From assembly GCF_028993575.1 (NCBI RefSeq), contig NZ_CP118615.1, positions 2,914,001-2,978,000 of the forward strand: a stretch of DNA of 64,000 bases. The letters are read 5' to 3'. The notes under the pieces are model-generated. The model did not search any database, was not told the DNA's origin, and saw only the letters and a program-made list of their open reading frames with translations. Both the position numbers and the translations under genes were made by a program. Shown here in pieces: positions 22,029-31,200 of this stretch. The stretch's first letter is position 1, and every line of letters begins with the position of its first letter. The DNA comes from Micromonospora cathayae (lineage in GTDB: Bacteria; Actinomycetota; Actinomycetes; Mycobacteriales; Micromonosporaceae).

Positions 22029-23627
22029 ATGAATCCTGTCGTACTGATCGCCGAAGAACTCGCTCCCGCCGCCATCGAGGTGCTCGCCCACGACTTCGAC
22101 GTACGCCACGTCGACGGCACCGACCGTCCGGCGCTGCTCTCCGCCCTCGCCGAGGCCGACGCGGTGATCGTGCGCAGTGCCACCCAGATCGACGCGGAGG
22201 CGGTCGCCGCCGCGCCCCGGCTGAAGGTGGTCGCCCGGGCGGGCGTCGGCCTGGACAACGTCGAGGTGCCGGCCGCCACCGCCCGGGGCGTCATGGTCGT
22301 CAACGCCCCCACCTCCAACATCGTCTCCGCCGCCGAGCAGGCCGTCGCCCTGCTGCTGGCCGTGGCGCGCAACACCGCCAGCGCCAGCGCCGCGCTCAAG
22401 GCGGGGGAGTGGAAGCGGTCCAGGTACACCGGCGTCGAGATCCAGGGCAAGACCGTCGGCGTGGTCGGCCTCGGCCGGATCGGTGTGCTGTTCGCCCAGC
22501 GGATCGCCGCCTTCGGCACCCGGCTGATCGCGTACGACCCCTACATCCAGCCGGCCCGCGCGGCCCAGCTGGGGGTCCGCCTGGTCGGGCTGGACGAGCT
22601 GCTGCGGGAGAGCGACTTCATCTCCATCCACCTGCCGAAGACGCCGGAGACGGTCGGCCTGATCGGCGAGAAGGAACTGTCGATCGTCAAGCCGGGCGTA
22701 CGCATCGTCAACGCCGCCCGGGGCGGGCTGGTCGACGAGCAGGCCCTGGCGGACGCGATCGCCGAGGGCCGGGTCGCCGGAGCCGGCGTCGACGTGTACG
22801 CCAAGGAGCCCTGCACCTCCTCGCCGCTGTTCGCGTTCGACAACGTGGTGGCGACCCCGCACCTCGGCGCGTCCACCCACGAGGCGCAGGACAAGGCCGG
22901 GCTGGCCGTGGCGAAGAGCGTCAAGCTCGCCCTCCAGGGCGAGTTCGTGCCGGACGCGGTGAACGTCCAGGCCGGCGGCGTGGTCGCCGAGGACGTCCGC
23001 CCGCTGCTGCCGCTGGCCGAGAAGCTGGGGCGGGCCTTCACCGCCGTGGCCGGCGGGGTGGCCGCCAGCGTCACCGTCGAGGTCAAGGGCGAGATCGCCA
23101 ACCACGACGTCTCGGTGCTGAAGCTCGCCGCCACCAAGGGGCTGTTCAGCTCGGTGGTCGAGGAGCAGGTCACCTACGTCAACGCGCCGCACCTGGCCGC
23201 CGAGCGGGGCGTCGAGGTGACCCTGACCAGCCAGGCCGACGGCGTGGACCAGCCCAACCTGGTCACCGTGCGCGGCGCGCTCCCCGACGGCCGGACCGTC
23301 AGCGTCTCCGGCACCGCCGCGGGCGCGCCCGGCCGCGAGGTCCTCAAGCTCACCGAGGTGGACGGCTTCGACGTGGAGATCGGTGCGGAGGGCATCCTGC
23401 TCTTCCTCCGCTACGTCGACCGGCCCGGCGTGGTCGGCACCGTCGGCACCCTGCTCGGCGAGGCCGGCATCAACATCGCCGCCATGCAGGTGGCCCGGCG
23501 GGAGGCCGGCGGTGAGACGCTGATGACGCTCACCGTCGACCAGGCGCTCGGCGCGGACCTGCTCACCTCGGCCGCCGACTCGATCGGCGCGACCGCCGCC
23601 AGCGCCGCCGACCTGCGCGACGAGTAG
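22029..23627 (+). CDS. serA: D-3-phosphoglycerate dehydrogenase
   Basis: First step of serine synthesis: NAD-dependent oxidation of 3-phosphoglycerate. 532 residues, the long actinobacterial (M. tuberculosis-like) form: catalytic/NAD domains 1-~315 (VGVVGLGRIG nucleotide fold, NAARGGLVDEQAL, HLGASTHEAQDKAG with the catalytic His), an allosteric substrate-binding domain (~320-450) and a C-terminal ACT domain (RYVDRPGVVGTVGTLLGEAG) that senses serine. GAGGA precedes the ATG. A 14-bp hairpin terminator follows. Confidence 0.97.
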   Translation: MNPVVLIAEELAPAAIEVLAHDFDVRHVDGTDRPALLSALAEADAVIVRSATQIDAEAVAAAPRLKVVARAGVGLDNVEVPAATARGVMVVNAPTSNIVSAAEQAVALLLAVARNTASASAALKAGEWKRSRYTGVEIQGKTVGVVGLGRIGVLFAQRIAAFGTRLIAYDPYIQPARAAQLGVRLVGLDELLRESDFISIHLPKTPETVGLIGEKELSIVKPGVRIVNAARGGLVDEQALADAIAEGRVAGAGVDVYAKEPCTSSPLFAFDNVVATPHLGASTHEAQDKAGLAVAKSVKLALQGEFVPDAVNVQAGGVVAEDVRPLLPLAEKLGRAFTAVAGGVAASVTVEVKGEIANHDVSVLKLAATKGLFSSVVEEQVTYVNAPHLAAERGVEVTLTSQADGVDQPNLVTVRGALPDGRTVSVSGTAAGAPGREVLKLTEVDGFDVEIGAEGILLFLRYVDRPGVVGTVGTLLGEAGINIAAMQVARREAGGETLMTLTVDQALGADLLTSAADSIGATAASAADLRDE

Positions 23628-23646
23628 TCCCCGCACACCTGTACCA

Positions 23647-23677
23647 CGAGGGGCCCGGCCATCGGCCGGGCCCCTCG
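23647..23677 (+). terminator. serA terminator hairpin
   Basis: Perfect 14-bp stem (CGAGGGGCCCGGCC and its complement) with an ATC loop, 20 bases after the serA stop. No T run. Confidence 0.75.
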
Positions 23678-23714
23678 CTCGTGGGCCTGTCGACGCCACC
23701 CCGGCGGGGCGGGC

Positions 23715-23782
23715 CGCCGGGGCGACCAGGGTCAGCCGGTCGCCGGGGCGACCAGCGGCCAGCGAACCGCCGGGGCGACCAG
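23715..23782. repeat. Three copies of a 15-bp repeat CGCCGGGGCGACCAG
   Basis: Exact copies start at 23715, 23741 and 23768 (26-27 bp period) in the gap between serA and the next gene. It looks like slippage-type expansion; no function is evident. Confidence 0.7.
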
Positions 23783-23805
23783 CGGCCGGACGGCTCGCGG
23801 TCGGG

Positions 23806-24168
23806 TCAGCGGCTGGCGGGGTACGCGGTGGGGGGCGGGTAGACCGAGCCGTCCTGCGGGTCGAACAGCATCAGACCGTTCTCGGCGGCGAGCCGTTCGA
23901 TGTCGAGGAGCACCTGGTCCTCGCAGGTCGCGAAAAGACACATCGCGACGTGGTCGGCCGCGGCGTGCAACGGTGTCACCTCCCACGGCGATCCCGGGCG
24001 GGCCGGTCGGTCCGGATAGGAGGCGGTGATCGCCCGGTAGAAGGCGACCACCCGGGGGTCGGGGTAGCTGTCGACGTGCTGTCCCTGTCGGCACCGCTGC
24101 ACCGCCGCCCGCACGTCCGCAGGGGAGGCTCCGTCCGGCAGGGCCCACACGCTCAGATCGAAACTCAC
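23806..24168 (-). CDS. Small conserved-looking protein of unknown function (120 aa)
   Basis: A soluble protein beginning VSFDLSVWALPDGASPADV and ending in LMLFDPQDGSVYPPPTAYP. The pattern 'xDLxVW ... SPWxxxP ... LAxExGLxxFDPQ' resembles small actinobacterial proteins sometimes found beside polymorphic toxins, but this assignment is weak. The GTG at 24168 starts the recognisable part; the frame is open to 24759, but that extension is Arg/Thr/Pro-rich low-complexity sequence. It is convergent with serA and has no partner gene. Confidence 0.6.
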   Translation of the reverse strand: MSFDLSVWALPDGASPADVRAAVQRCRQGQHVDSYPDPRVVAFYRAITASYPDRPARPGSPWEVTPLHAAADHVAMCLFATCEDQVLLDIERLAAENGLMLFDPQDGSVYPPPTAYPASR

Positions 24169-24574
24169 GGCGGACAGCGTGCCATCCGGCCGACCCGCCG
24201 TGTCACCGACCCCGTGCACCGTTCGGGACGGGCCCGCGACGTCCCACCGGATGGTCCGCTGTAGAGACTCTTGCGGCAGGATACGGCAGTTCGCTAGCGT
24301 ACACGTGCGGTTACTGACCGAACTCACGGTGTCGACCCGTCTTCGGGTGGCGGCGTCCGGCGTCCGGCCGGTCGGTGCCGCACCCCTCGGATGCGCGAGC
24401 CACGCGCACTCGTCGTCGACCGGCCCTCGCGGTTGTTGCCGAGACCGTGAGGGCCGATCACGGCCGGTCCGTCGTGCCGGACGGCCGGGAACGTCGGCGT
24501 GCGCCGGGCCGGTCAGGCGGCCCGTCCGGTCAGGAGTGGACGGCGGGTGCCGCTGACGGTGGCTCCGGCGAAGG
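24169..24574. other. 406-base intergenic region without a gene
   Basis: I see no supported coding sequence or RNA. It should hold the promoter of the 120-aa gene (minus); a less GC-rich patch at ~24260-24325 is the best candidate. The ApbE-like gene ends at its right edge, also on the minus strand. Confidence 0.5.
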
Positions 24575-25414
24575 TCAGGAGTGGTCGGCGAAGAGGGGAC
24601 GGTAGGGCGAGCCGTCCGGGAACCACGCCAGCCCGGCCGGGCCGGCGGCGTACAGCGCGGTGGCGTACGCGTCGGCCACCGACAGGTCCGGTCCCACCAC
24701 AGTGGCCGCCGACCACTGCCGGGCCGGTTCCCCGGTGTGCGGGTCGACCACGTGGTCACGTCGGCCGGAGACCCCGGAGGTGCCGATCGCGCCGGCGGTC
24801 ATCTCCAGCACCAGCGGGGCGCGGGCGGCGTCCGGGTGGTGCACCGCCACCCGCCACGGGCCGCCGTGCGGGGCCTGGCCCCGCACGACCAGGTCCGCGC
24901 CGCTGACCACGGCGTAGTCGTGTACCCCGGCGGCGCGCAGCCGGGCGGCGGCCCGCTCCACCGCCCACCCGCCGAGCAGGCCACCCGGGTCGAAGCCGCC
25001 GGGCACCGCCCAGGCGTCGAACCAGCCGTCGGTGGCGGCCCGCATGGCGGCGCACCGGTTCACCAGGTCGGCGAGCGGGGCGTACGACTCGGCGCTGATC
25101 TCGCCCCGCCGCAGCCGGGAGACCAGGCTCTCCGGCCGGGTGGGGCCGTAGGTGAGGTCGACGGCACGCAGCTCGGCGACCGCGTCGGCGAGCGCCTCGC
25201 CCATGCCGCGCCGGCCCAGCCAGTCCGGGGCGTTGAGCACGAGCGTGTACTCGGCGGTGCCGGTGCGGACGGTGTGCGTGGCGGTGAGCCGGTCACCGGC
25301 GACGGAGCCCCACCGGTCGAGCAGGCTCCGGGTGCCGAGCCGCAGGTCGGGGCGGCGGTTGACATGGGCGGGTTGATCCACCCACCGGGTCCGGGTCCGT
25401 TCCTCGATCCGCAT
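24575..25414 (-). CDS. ApbE-family FAD:protein FMN transferase-like protein
   Basis: A 279-residue protein with the ApbE layout: FDPGGLLGGWAVERAAARL (family DPxGxxKGWAxD), IGTSGVSGRRDHVVDPHTG (family TSGxYxRxxxHIxDPxTG), and SVADAYATALYAAG near the C-terminus (Mg-binding D and A/T). Family members attach FMN through a phosphoester to Thr of flavoproteins such as NqrC/RnfG. The usual Lys of KGWA is replaced by Gly, and no signal peptide or lipobox is present, so it is probably cytoplasmic and possibly specialised. No flavoprotein substrate gene lies nearby. It is divergent from leuB. Confidence 0.82.
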   Translation of the reverse strand: MRIEERTRTRWVDQPAHVNRRPDLRLGTRSLLDRWGSVAGDRLTATHTVRTGTAEYTLVLNAPDWLGRRGMGEALADAVAELRAVDLTYGPTRPESLVSRLRRGEISAESYAPLADLVNRCAAMRAATDGWFDAWAVPGGFDPGGLLGGWAVERAAARLRAAGVHDYAVVSGADLVVRGQAPHGGPWRVAVHHPDAARAPLVLEMTAGAIGTSGVSGRRDHVVDPHTGEPARQWSAATVVGPDLSVADAYATALYAAGPAGLAWFPDGSPYRPLFADHS

Positions 25415-25635
25415 GTCGCTGCTCCCTCCGGACGGTGCCGCCGCCGTCGCCGACCACCCGCCACGGGCCCCCGTGACCCGTTCGGACCCACTCTAGGGTG
25501 CCGAGTTGACCGCACCATGAATGTCAGCTGGAAAGGAACTGTGCATCTCTCTTTCCCATATCCTGAGCACTCCGTACCGGAAAACGGGACAGCGACGTAC
25601 CGTACGGATTCAACGGTGAGCCGAGGGAGTGGAAC

Positions 25636-26667
25636 GTGGCGCGGATCGCGGTGGTGGCCGGGGACGGGATCGGACCCGAGGTGGTCGCGCAGGCCCGCAA
25701 GGTCATCGACGCGGTGCTCCCCGGGGTGACGGCCACCGAGTACGACCTCGGCGCGGCCCGTTACCACCGCACCGGCGAGGTGCTGCCCGACTCGGTGCTG
25801 ACCGAACTGGCCGGACACGACGCCATCCTGCTCGGCGCGGTCGGCGACCCGACCGTCCCGCCGGGCGTGCTGGAGCGGGGTCTGCTGCTCAAGCTGCGTT
25901 TCGCCTTCGACCAGTACGTCAACCTGCGTCCCTCCCGGCTCTGGCCCGGCACCGCCGGCCCGCTGGCGAACGTCAAGCCGGGCGAGGTCGACCTGGTGGT
26001 GGTGCGGGAGGGCACCGAGGGGCTGTACGCCGGGGCGGGCGGATCGCTGCACCGGGACACCCCGGCCGAGGTCGCCACCGAGGAGAGCCTGAACACCCGG
26101 CACGGCGTGGAGCGGGTGATCCGGGACGCGTTCACCCGGGCCGCCCGCCGCGAGCGGCGCCGGGTCACCCTGGTCCACAAGACCAACGTGCTCACCCACG
26201 CCGGCTCGCTGTGGGCGCGGGCGTTCGAGGCGGTCGCCGCCGAACACCCGGACGTGACCACCGAGTACCAGCACGTCGACGCCGCCGCGATGTTCCTGGT
26301 CACCCAGCCGCAGCGGTACGACGTGGTGGTCACCGACAACCTCTTCGGTGACATCCTCACCGACATCGCCGCCGCCGTCACCGGGGGCATCGGGCTGGCC
26401 GCCAGCGGCTGCATCAACCCCGAGGGGCGGTACCCGTCGATGTTCGAGCCGGTGCACGGCTCCGCTCCGGACATCGCCGGCAAGGGGGTCGCCGACCCGG
26501 TGGCCGCCGTGCTCTCCGCCGCGCTGCTGCTGGAGCAGCTCGGCCACCCCGACGCCGCCGTACGGGTCACCGAGGCGGTCGCCACCGAGCTGTCCCAGCG
26601 GACGCCGGGCGTACCGCTGCGTACCGAGGAGGTCGGCGACCGGCTGGCCGGGTACGCCACCGCCTGA
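25636..26667 (+). CDS. leuB: 3-isopropylmalate dehydrogenase
   Basis: NAD-dependent oxidative decarboxylation of 3-isopropylmalate in leucine synthesis. 343 residues: [16 protein letters not shown] at the start, [45 protein letters not shown] (metal Asp) and [14 protein letters not shown]. The GTG at 25636 aligns with family starts. It is separated from leuCD by ~32 kb. The upstream region 25500-25635 is relatively A/T-rich and should contain the promoter. Confidence 0.96.
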   Translation: MARIAVVAGDGIGPEVVAQARKVIDAVLPGVTATEYDLGAARYHRTGEVLPDSVLTELAGHDAILLGAVGDPTVPPGVLERGLLLKLRFAFDQYVNLRPSRLWPGTAGPLANVKPGEVDLVVVREGTEGLYAGAGGSLHRDTPAEVATEESLNTRHGVERVIRDAFTRAARRERRRVTLVHKTNVLTHAGSLWARAFEAVAAEHPDVTTEYQHVDAAAMFLVTQPQRYDVVVTDNLFGDILTDIAAAVTGGIGLAASGCINPEGRYPSMFEPVHGSAPDIAGKGVADPVAAVLSAALLLEQLGHPDAAVRVTEAVATELSQRTPGVPLRTEEVGDRLAGYATA

Positions 26668-26828
26668 ACGGTCCGGCCACACCACGTCCGACCGGTCCCG
26701 GTGTCACGGTCGGTAGTTTCGGGACGCCCGCCGACCTTCCCGCTGAACGACCGTTCGGGGTAAGTTTCACAACACCAGTCCTTCGGCGTGCTGTCGGCAT
26801 GCCGTGATCCCGCAGGGAGGTCAGCGCG

Positions 26829-27926
26829 ATGAGCGGTGGTGACAAGCTCGAATTCGAGATCCGTCGGAACCCCGCGCCGGTAGCCGTCGCCGACCGGGCC
26901 GCCCTGCTGGCCAGCCCGGGTTTCGGCCGGGTCTTCACCGACCACATGGTCACGATCCGCTACGCCGAAGGGAAGGGCTGGTACGACGCCCGGGTCGAGG
27001 CACGGGCCCCGATCCCGATGGACCCGGCCAGCGCCGCGCTGCACTACGCGCAGGAGATCTTCGAGGGGCTCAAGGCGTACCGCACCGTCGACGGCGGGGT
27101 GACCCTGTTCCGGCCGGAGGCCAACGCGGCCCGGTTCGTCGCCTCCGCCGAGCGGCTGGCGATGCCGGCGTTGCCGCCGGAGGTGTTCCTCGACTCGCTG
27201 CACCGGCTGATCGAGATCGACGAGGAGTGGGTGCCGTCCGGTGCGGACGGCAGCCTCTACCTGCGGCCGTTCATGTTCGCCAGTGAGGTGTTCCTCGGTG
27301 TCCGGCCGGCCCAGGAGTACCTCTACGTGCTGATCGCCTCGCCGGTCGGGTCGTACTTCGCCGGTGGGGTGCAGCCGGTCAAGGTCTGGGTCTCCCCGGA
27401 CTACACCCGGGCCGCGCCCGGCGGCACCGGCGCGGCCAAGTGCGGCGGCAACTACGCCGCCTCGCTGGTCGCGCAGGCCGAGGCCATCGAGCACGGCTGC
27501 GACCAGGTGGTCTTCCTGGACGCGGTCGAGCGGCGGTTCGTCGACGAGCTGGGCGGCATGAACGTCTTCTTCGTCTACGACGACGACACCCTGGTCACGC
27601 CGCCGCTGACCGGGACCATCCTGCCCGGCATCACCCGTGAGTCGGTGCTGACCCTGGCCAGCGAGGCCGGGTTGACCGTCGCTGAGCGGCCGGTCACCTT
27701 CGCTGACTGGCAGGCCGACGCGGAGTCCGGGCGGCTGCGTGAGGTGTTCGCCTGCGGCACCGCCGCCGTGATCACGCCGATCGGGCACGTGCGGTTCCCG
27801 GACGGCGAGTTCGCCATCGGGGCCGGCGAGCCGGGCCGGCTCACCATGGGCCTGCGCCAGCAGCTGGTCGACATCCAGCGCGGGACGGCCGCCGACCCGT
27901 ACGGCTGGGTCCGCCGGGTGCTCTGA
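26829..27926 (+). CDS. ilvE: Branched-chain amino acid aminotransferase (class IV)
   Basis: PLP enzyme for the last step of valine, leucine and isoleucine synthesis. 365 residues, large mammalian-like type: HYAQEIFEGLKAYR, LYLRPFMFASE, GAAKCGGNYAASLV (Lys expected to form the Schiff base) and FACGTAAVITPIG. The Shine-Dalgarno GGGAGGT is strong. It lies 161 bases after leuB on the same strand and may be co-transcribed; an 18-bp hairpin terminator follows. Confidence 0.96.
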   Translation: MSGGDKLEFEIRRNPAPVAVADRAALLASPGFGRVFTDHMVTIRYAEGKGWYDARVEARAPIPMDPASAALHYAQEIFEGLKAYRTVDGGVTLFRPEANAARFVASAERLAMPALPPEVFLDSLHRLIEIDEEWVPSGADGSLYLRPFMFASEVFLGVRPAQEYLYVLIASPVGSYFAGGVQPVKVWVSPDYTRAAPGGTGAAKCGGNYAASLVAQAEAIEHGCDQVVFLDAVERRFVDELGGMNVFFVYDDDTLVTPPLTGTILPGITRESVLTLASEAGLTVAERPVTFADWQADAESGRLREVFACGTAAVITPIGHVRFPDGEFAIGAGEPGRLTMGLRQQLVDIQRGTAADPYGWVRRVL

Positions 27927-28042
27927 CCGGCAGGCCGAACGCCGGGTGCTCTGCCCGGTCCGGCAAGCGTTCCGCCGGGTGCTCCGACCGGCCACGCCAG
28001 CCGTCCGCCTTACCGGGCGGGCCGACGACCTTTCCGACCAAT

Positions 28043-28086
28043 CGCCCCGCCGGTGGTGTCCGATATCCGACACCGCCGGCGGGGCG
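28043..28086 (+). terminator. ilvE terminator hairpin
   Basis: 18-bp stem (28043-28060 with 28069-28086, one T-G pair) with loop CGATATCC. It lies ~116 bases after ilvE, beyond a stretch with short direct repeats (GCCGGGTGCTC), and before the toxin gene. Confidence 0.7.
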
Positions 28087-28175
28087 GTCGCCGTTTGGGC
28101 CGGTAGTGGCCCGGTCGCCGACCGTGCTGGCCGAACGGCCGATCTATTCCCGGATATCGATGCTGCCCTACCTTC

Positions 28176-28197
28176 CTGACGCAGGTTGCCGCGTCAG
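28176..28197 (+). promoter_or_regulatory. Leader hairpin directly before the toxin gene ribosome-binding site
   Basis: Perfect 7-bp arms CTGACGC / GCGTCAG with an 8-base loop, ending at the GAGGGAG Shine-Dalgarno of the RHS gene. It could modulate translation or mark the mRNA 5' end. Confidence 0.35.
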
Positions 28198-28208
28198 AGG
28201 GAGTCAGC

Positions 28209-31200
28209 ATGTCGGGACCGTCGCGCCGCCGAACGATCCGCTCCAGGGTGTGGGCCGGTCCCCGCCTCCGACTCACCTCCGTCGCCGCCGCCCTGGTGGT
28301 GCTGCTGCCGCTCGCCGTCCGGGCGGACCTGCCGGCGCTGGCCCCCGCCTCGGTCTCCTGCGACGGGGTGGGCTGGGCGTACGACGCCGCCGGTCAGCTC
28401 GTCGGCGTGCAGGACCAGGCCAACCGGACCGCCCGGTACGGCTACGACGCGGCCGGCAACCCCACCTCGGTCGTCAACGAGGGCACCCCCGACCTGGCGG
28501 TGCTGTCGGTCGTCCCGGCCACCGCCGAGGTCGGCGCGACGGTCACCGTCGAAGGTGGCTGCTTCTCGACGGTGCCGGCGGAGAACACCGTCCGGTTCAA
28601 CGGCGTACCGGCCACCGTCACCGGGGCCAGCGGACGCCGGCTGACCGCCACCGTGCCGGCCGGCGCGACCACCGGCCCGGTCACCGTGCAGGTCGGCGGG
28701 GACACCGCCGCCAGCCCGGCCAGCTTCGTGGTCGCCGGCCCGGACACCTCCGCCCCCACCATCACCGGGGTCACCCCGGCCGTGGCGGTGCCGGGCACCC
28801 CGGTCACCGTCACCGGGACCGGCTTCGCCACCCCGGTGGCCGACAACGGCCTGACCGTCAACCGGACGCGGGCCGCCGTCACCTCGGCCGCCGCCGGCAG
28901 CCTCACCGTGGAGACGCCCACCGGCGTCGCCTCCGGCCGGGTCACCGTGCGCACCCGGTACGGCAGCGTGTCCAGCGGCGCGGACCTCTTCGTCGCCCCG
29001 CCGCCGTACGCGGCTACGGACGTCGCGCACACCGGCCGGGCCGCGCTCGGGGTGGCCCACCCGGTCACCATCGGCACCGGCGGTGACCTGGGACTGGTCG
29101 TCTTCGACCTGACCGAGGGACAGCAGGCCAGTGTGGACCTGACCGGCGGTACCTTCGGCTCCTGCGGCATCTCCAGCGTCAAGGTGCTCGACCCGTACGG
29201 GCGGACCGTCCGCTCGCTGGGCTGTGTCGGCACGGCCGGCTTCGTGGACACCGTCCGGGCCCGCACCGCCGGCACGTACACCCTGGTCGTGGCGGCGGCC
29301 GACGGGCACACGGGCTCGGTGACGGCGACCGTGCGGGAGGTGCCGCCGGACGCCACCGCGAGCGCCACCCCGGGCGGTGACCCGGTCACCGTGACCACCA
29401 CCGTGCCCGGCCAGAACGCCACGGTCACCTTCCCGGGCACCACCGGCCAGCGGGTCTCGGTGCAGGTCAGCGACGGCACGTTCGGCACCTACGACGCCAC
29501 GGTCTCGCTGCGCCGGCCCGGTGGCGGCACGGTCACCTCGAACAGTTCCTGCGGCGCGTCCTGCTGGTTCGACCGCACCGTGCTCTCCACCGAGGGCACC
29601 TGGACCGTCCACATCGACCCGGAGCTGGCGAAGACCGGCAAGCTGACCGTCCGGGTGTACGACGTGCCGGCCGACCCGACCGCGTCCACCACCCCGGGCG
29701 GTGACCCGGTGACGGTGACCACGACGGTGCCGGGGCAGAACTCGTCGGTGACGTTCGCCGGTGTCGCCGGTCAGCGGGTGGCCGTGCAGGTGACCGGGGG
29801 GACGTACGGCACGTACAACGCGGCCGGGCAGCTCCGGAAGCCGGACGGCACGAACCTGACCGGCAGCGCCTACTGCGGGGCGTCCTGCTTCTTCGACACG
29901 GTCACCCTGCCGGTCGACGGCACGTACACGTTCGTCCTCGACCCGGAGACCGCCTACGTCGGCGCGGTCACTGTCCGGGTGTACGACGTGCCGGCCGACC
30001 CGACCGCGTCCACCACCCCGGGCGGTGACCCGGTGACGGTGACCACGACGGTGCCGGGGCAGAACTCGTCCGTGACGTTCGCCGGTGTCGCCGGCCAGCG
30101 GGTGTCGGTGCAGTTCACCGCCGGCACGTACGGCACGTACAACGCGAGCGCCGTGGTGCGTAAGCCGGACGGTACGAACCTGACCGGCAGCGTGTACTGC
30201 GGCTCGTCGTGCTTCTTCGACACGGTGGTGCTGCCGGTCGACGGCACGTACACCGTGGTCGTCAACCCGGACGGCACCGCGGTCGGCGCGGTCACCGTGC
30301 AGGTGCACGCGGTGCCGGCGGACCACACGGTGACCGCCACCCCGGGCGGCGCACCGGTCACCGTCACCACCACCGTCGCCGGCCAGAACGGCGTGGTCTC
30401 CTTCGCCGGTGTCGCCGGCCAGCGGGTGTCGGTGCAGATGACCGCCGGCACGTACGGCACGTACAACGCGAGCGCCGTGGTGCGTAAGCCGGACGGTACG
30501 AACCTGACCGGCAGCGTGTACTGCGGCTCGTCGTGCTTCTTCGACACGGTCACCCTGCCGGTCGACGGCACGTACACCGTGCTGGTCAACCCGGACACCA
30601 CCTACCTCGGCAGCGCGACCGTGCAGGTGTACGACGTGCCGGCCGACGCCACCGCGAGCACCACCCCGAACGGCCCGGCCCGCACCCTGACCACCACCGT
30701 CCCCGGCCAGAACGCCGTGCTGTCCTTCCCGGGCACCGCGGGTCAGGCGGTCACCGTCAACCTCGGCAACGGCACCTTCGGCACGTACGACGCGGCGGTG
30801 AGCCTGCGCGCCCCGGACGGCACCACCGTGGTCAGCAACTCGTCCTGCGGGACGTCCTGCTCGTTCACCTCCGTGCCGTTGCCGGCGACCGGCACGTACA
30901 CCGTGCTGGTCAACCCGTCCGGGACGAAGGTCGGCGCGATCACCGCCCAGGTGTACGACGTGCCGGGCGACGCGGTCGCCAGCACCACCCCGGGCGGCGC
31001 GGCGGTGTCGGTGACCACCACCGTGCCCGGCCAGAACGGCGTGGTGTCCTTCCCGGCCACCGCCGGTCAGCGGGTCTCGGCGCAGCTGACCGGCGGCACG
31101 TACGGGTCGAACGAGGCGACGGTGACGCTGCGCCGGCCGGACGGCACCAGCGTCGTGTCGAACACCGGCTGCGGCACCGGCTGCTTCCTCGACGCGGTGA

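Noticed and set aside
23715..23782. CRISPR-like array after serA
   Set aside because: Only three 15-bp repeats with 11-12-bp gaps that are themselves similar; no cas genes. Simple tandem repeat.
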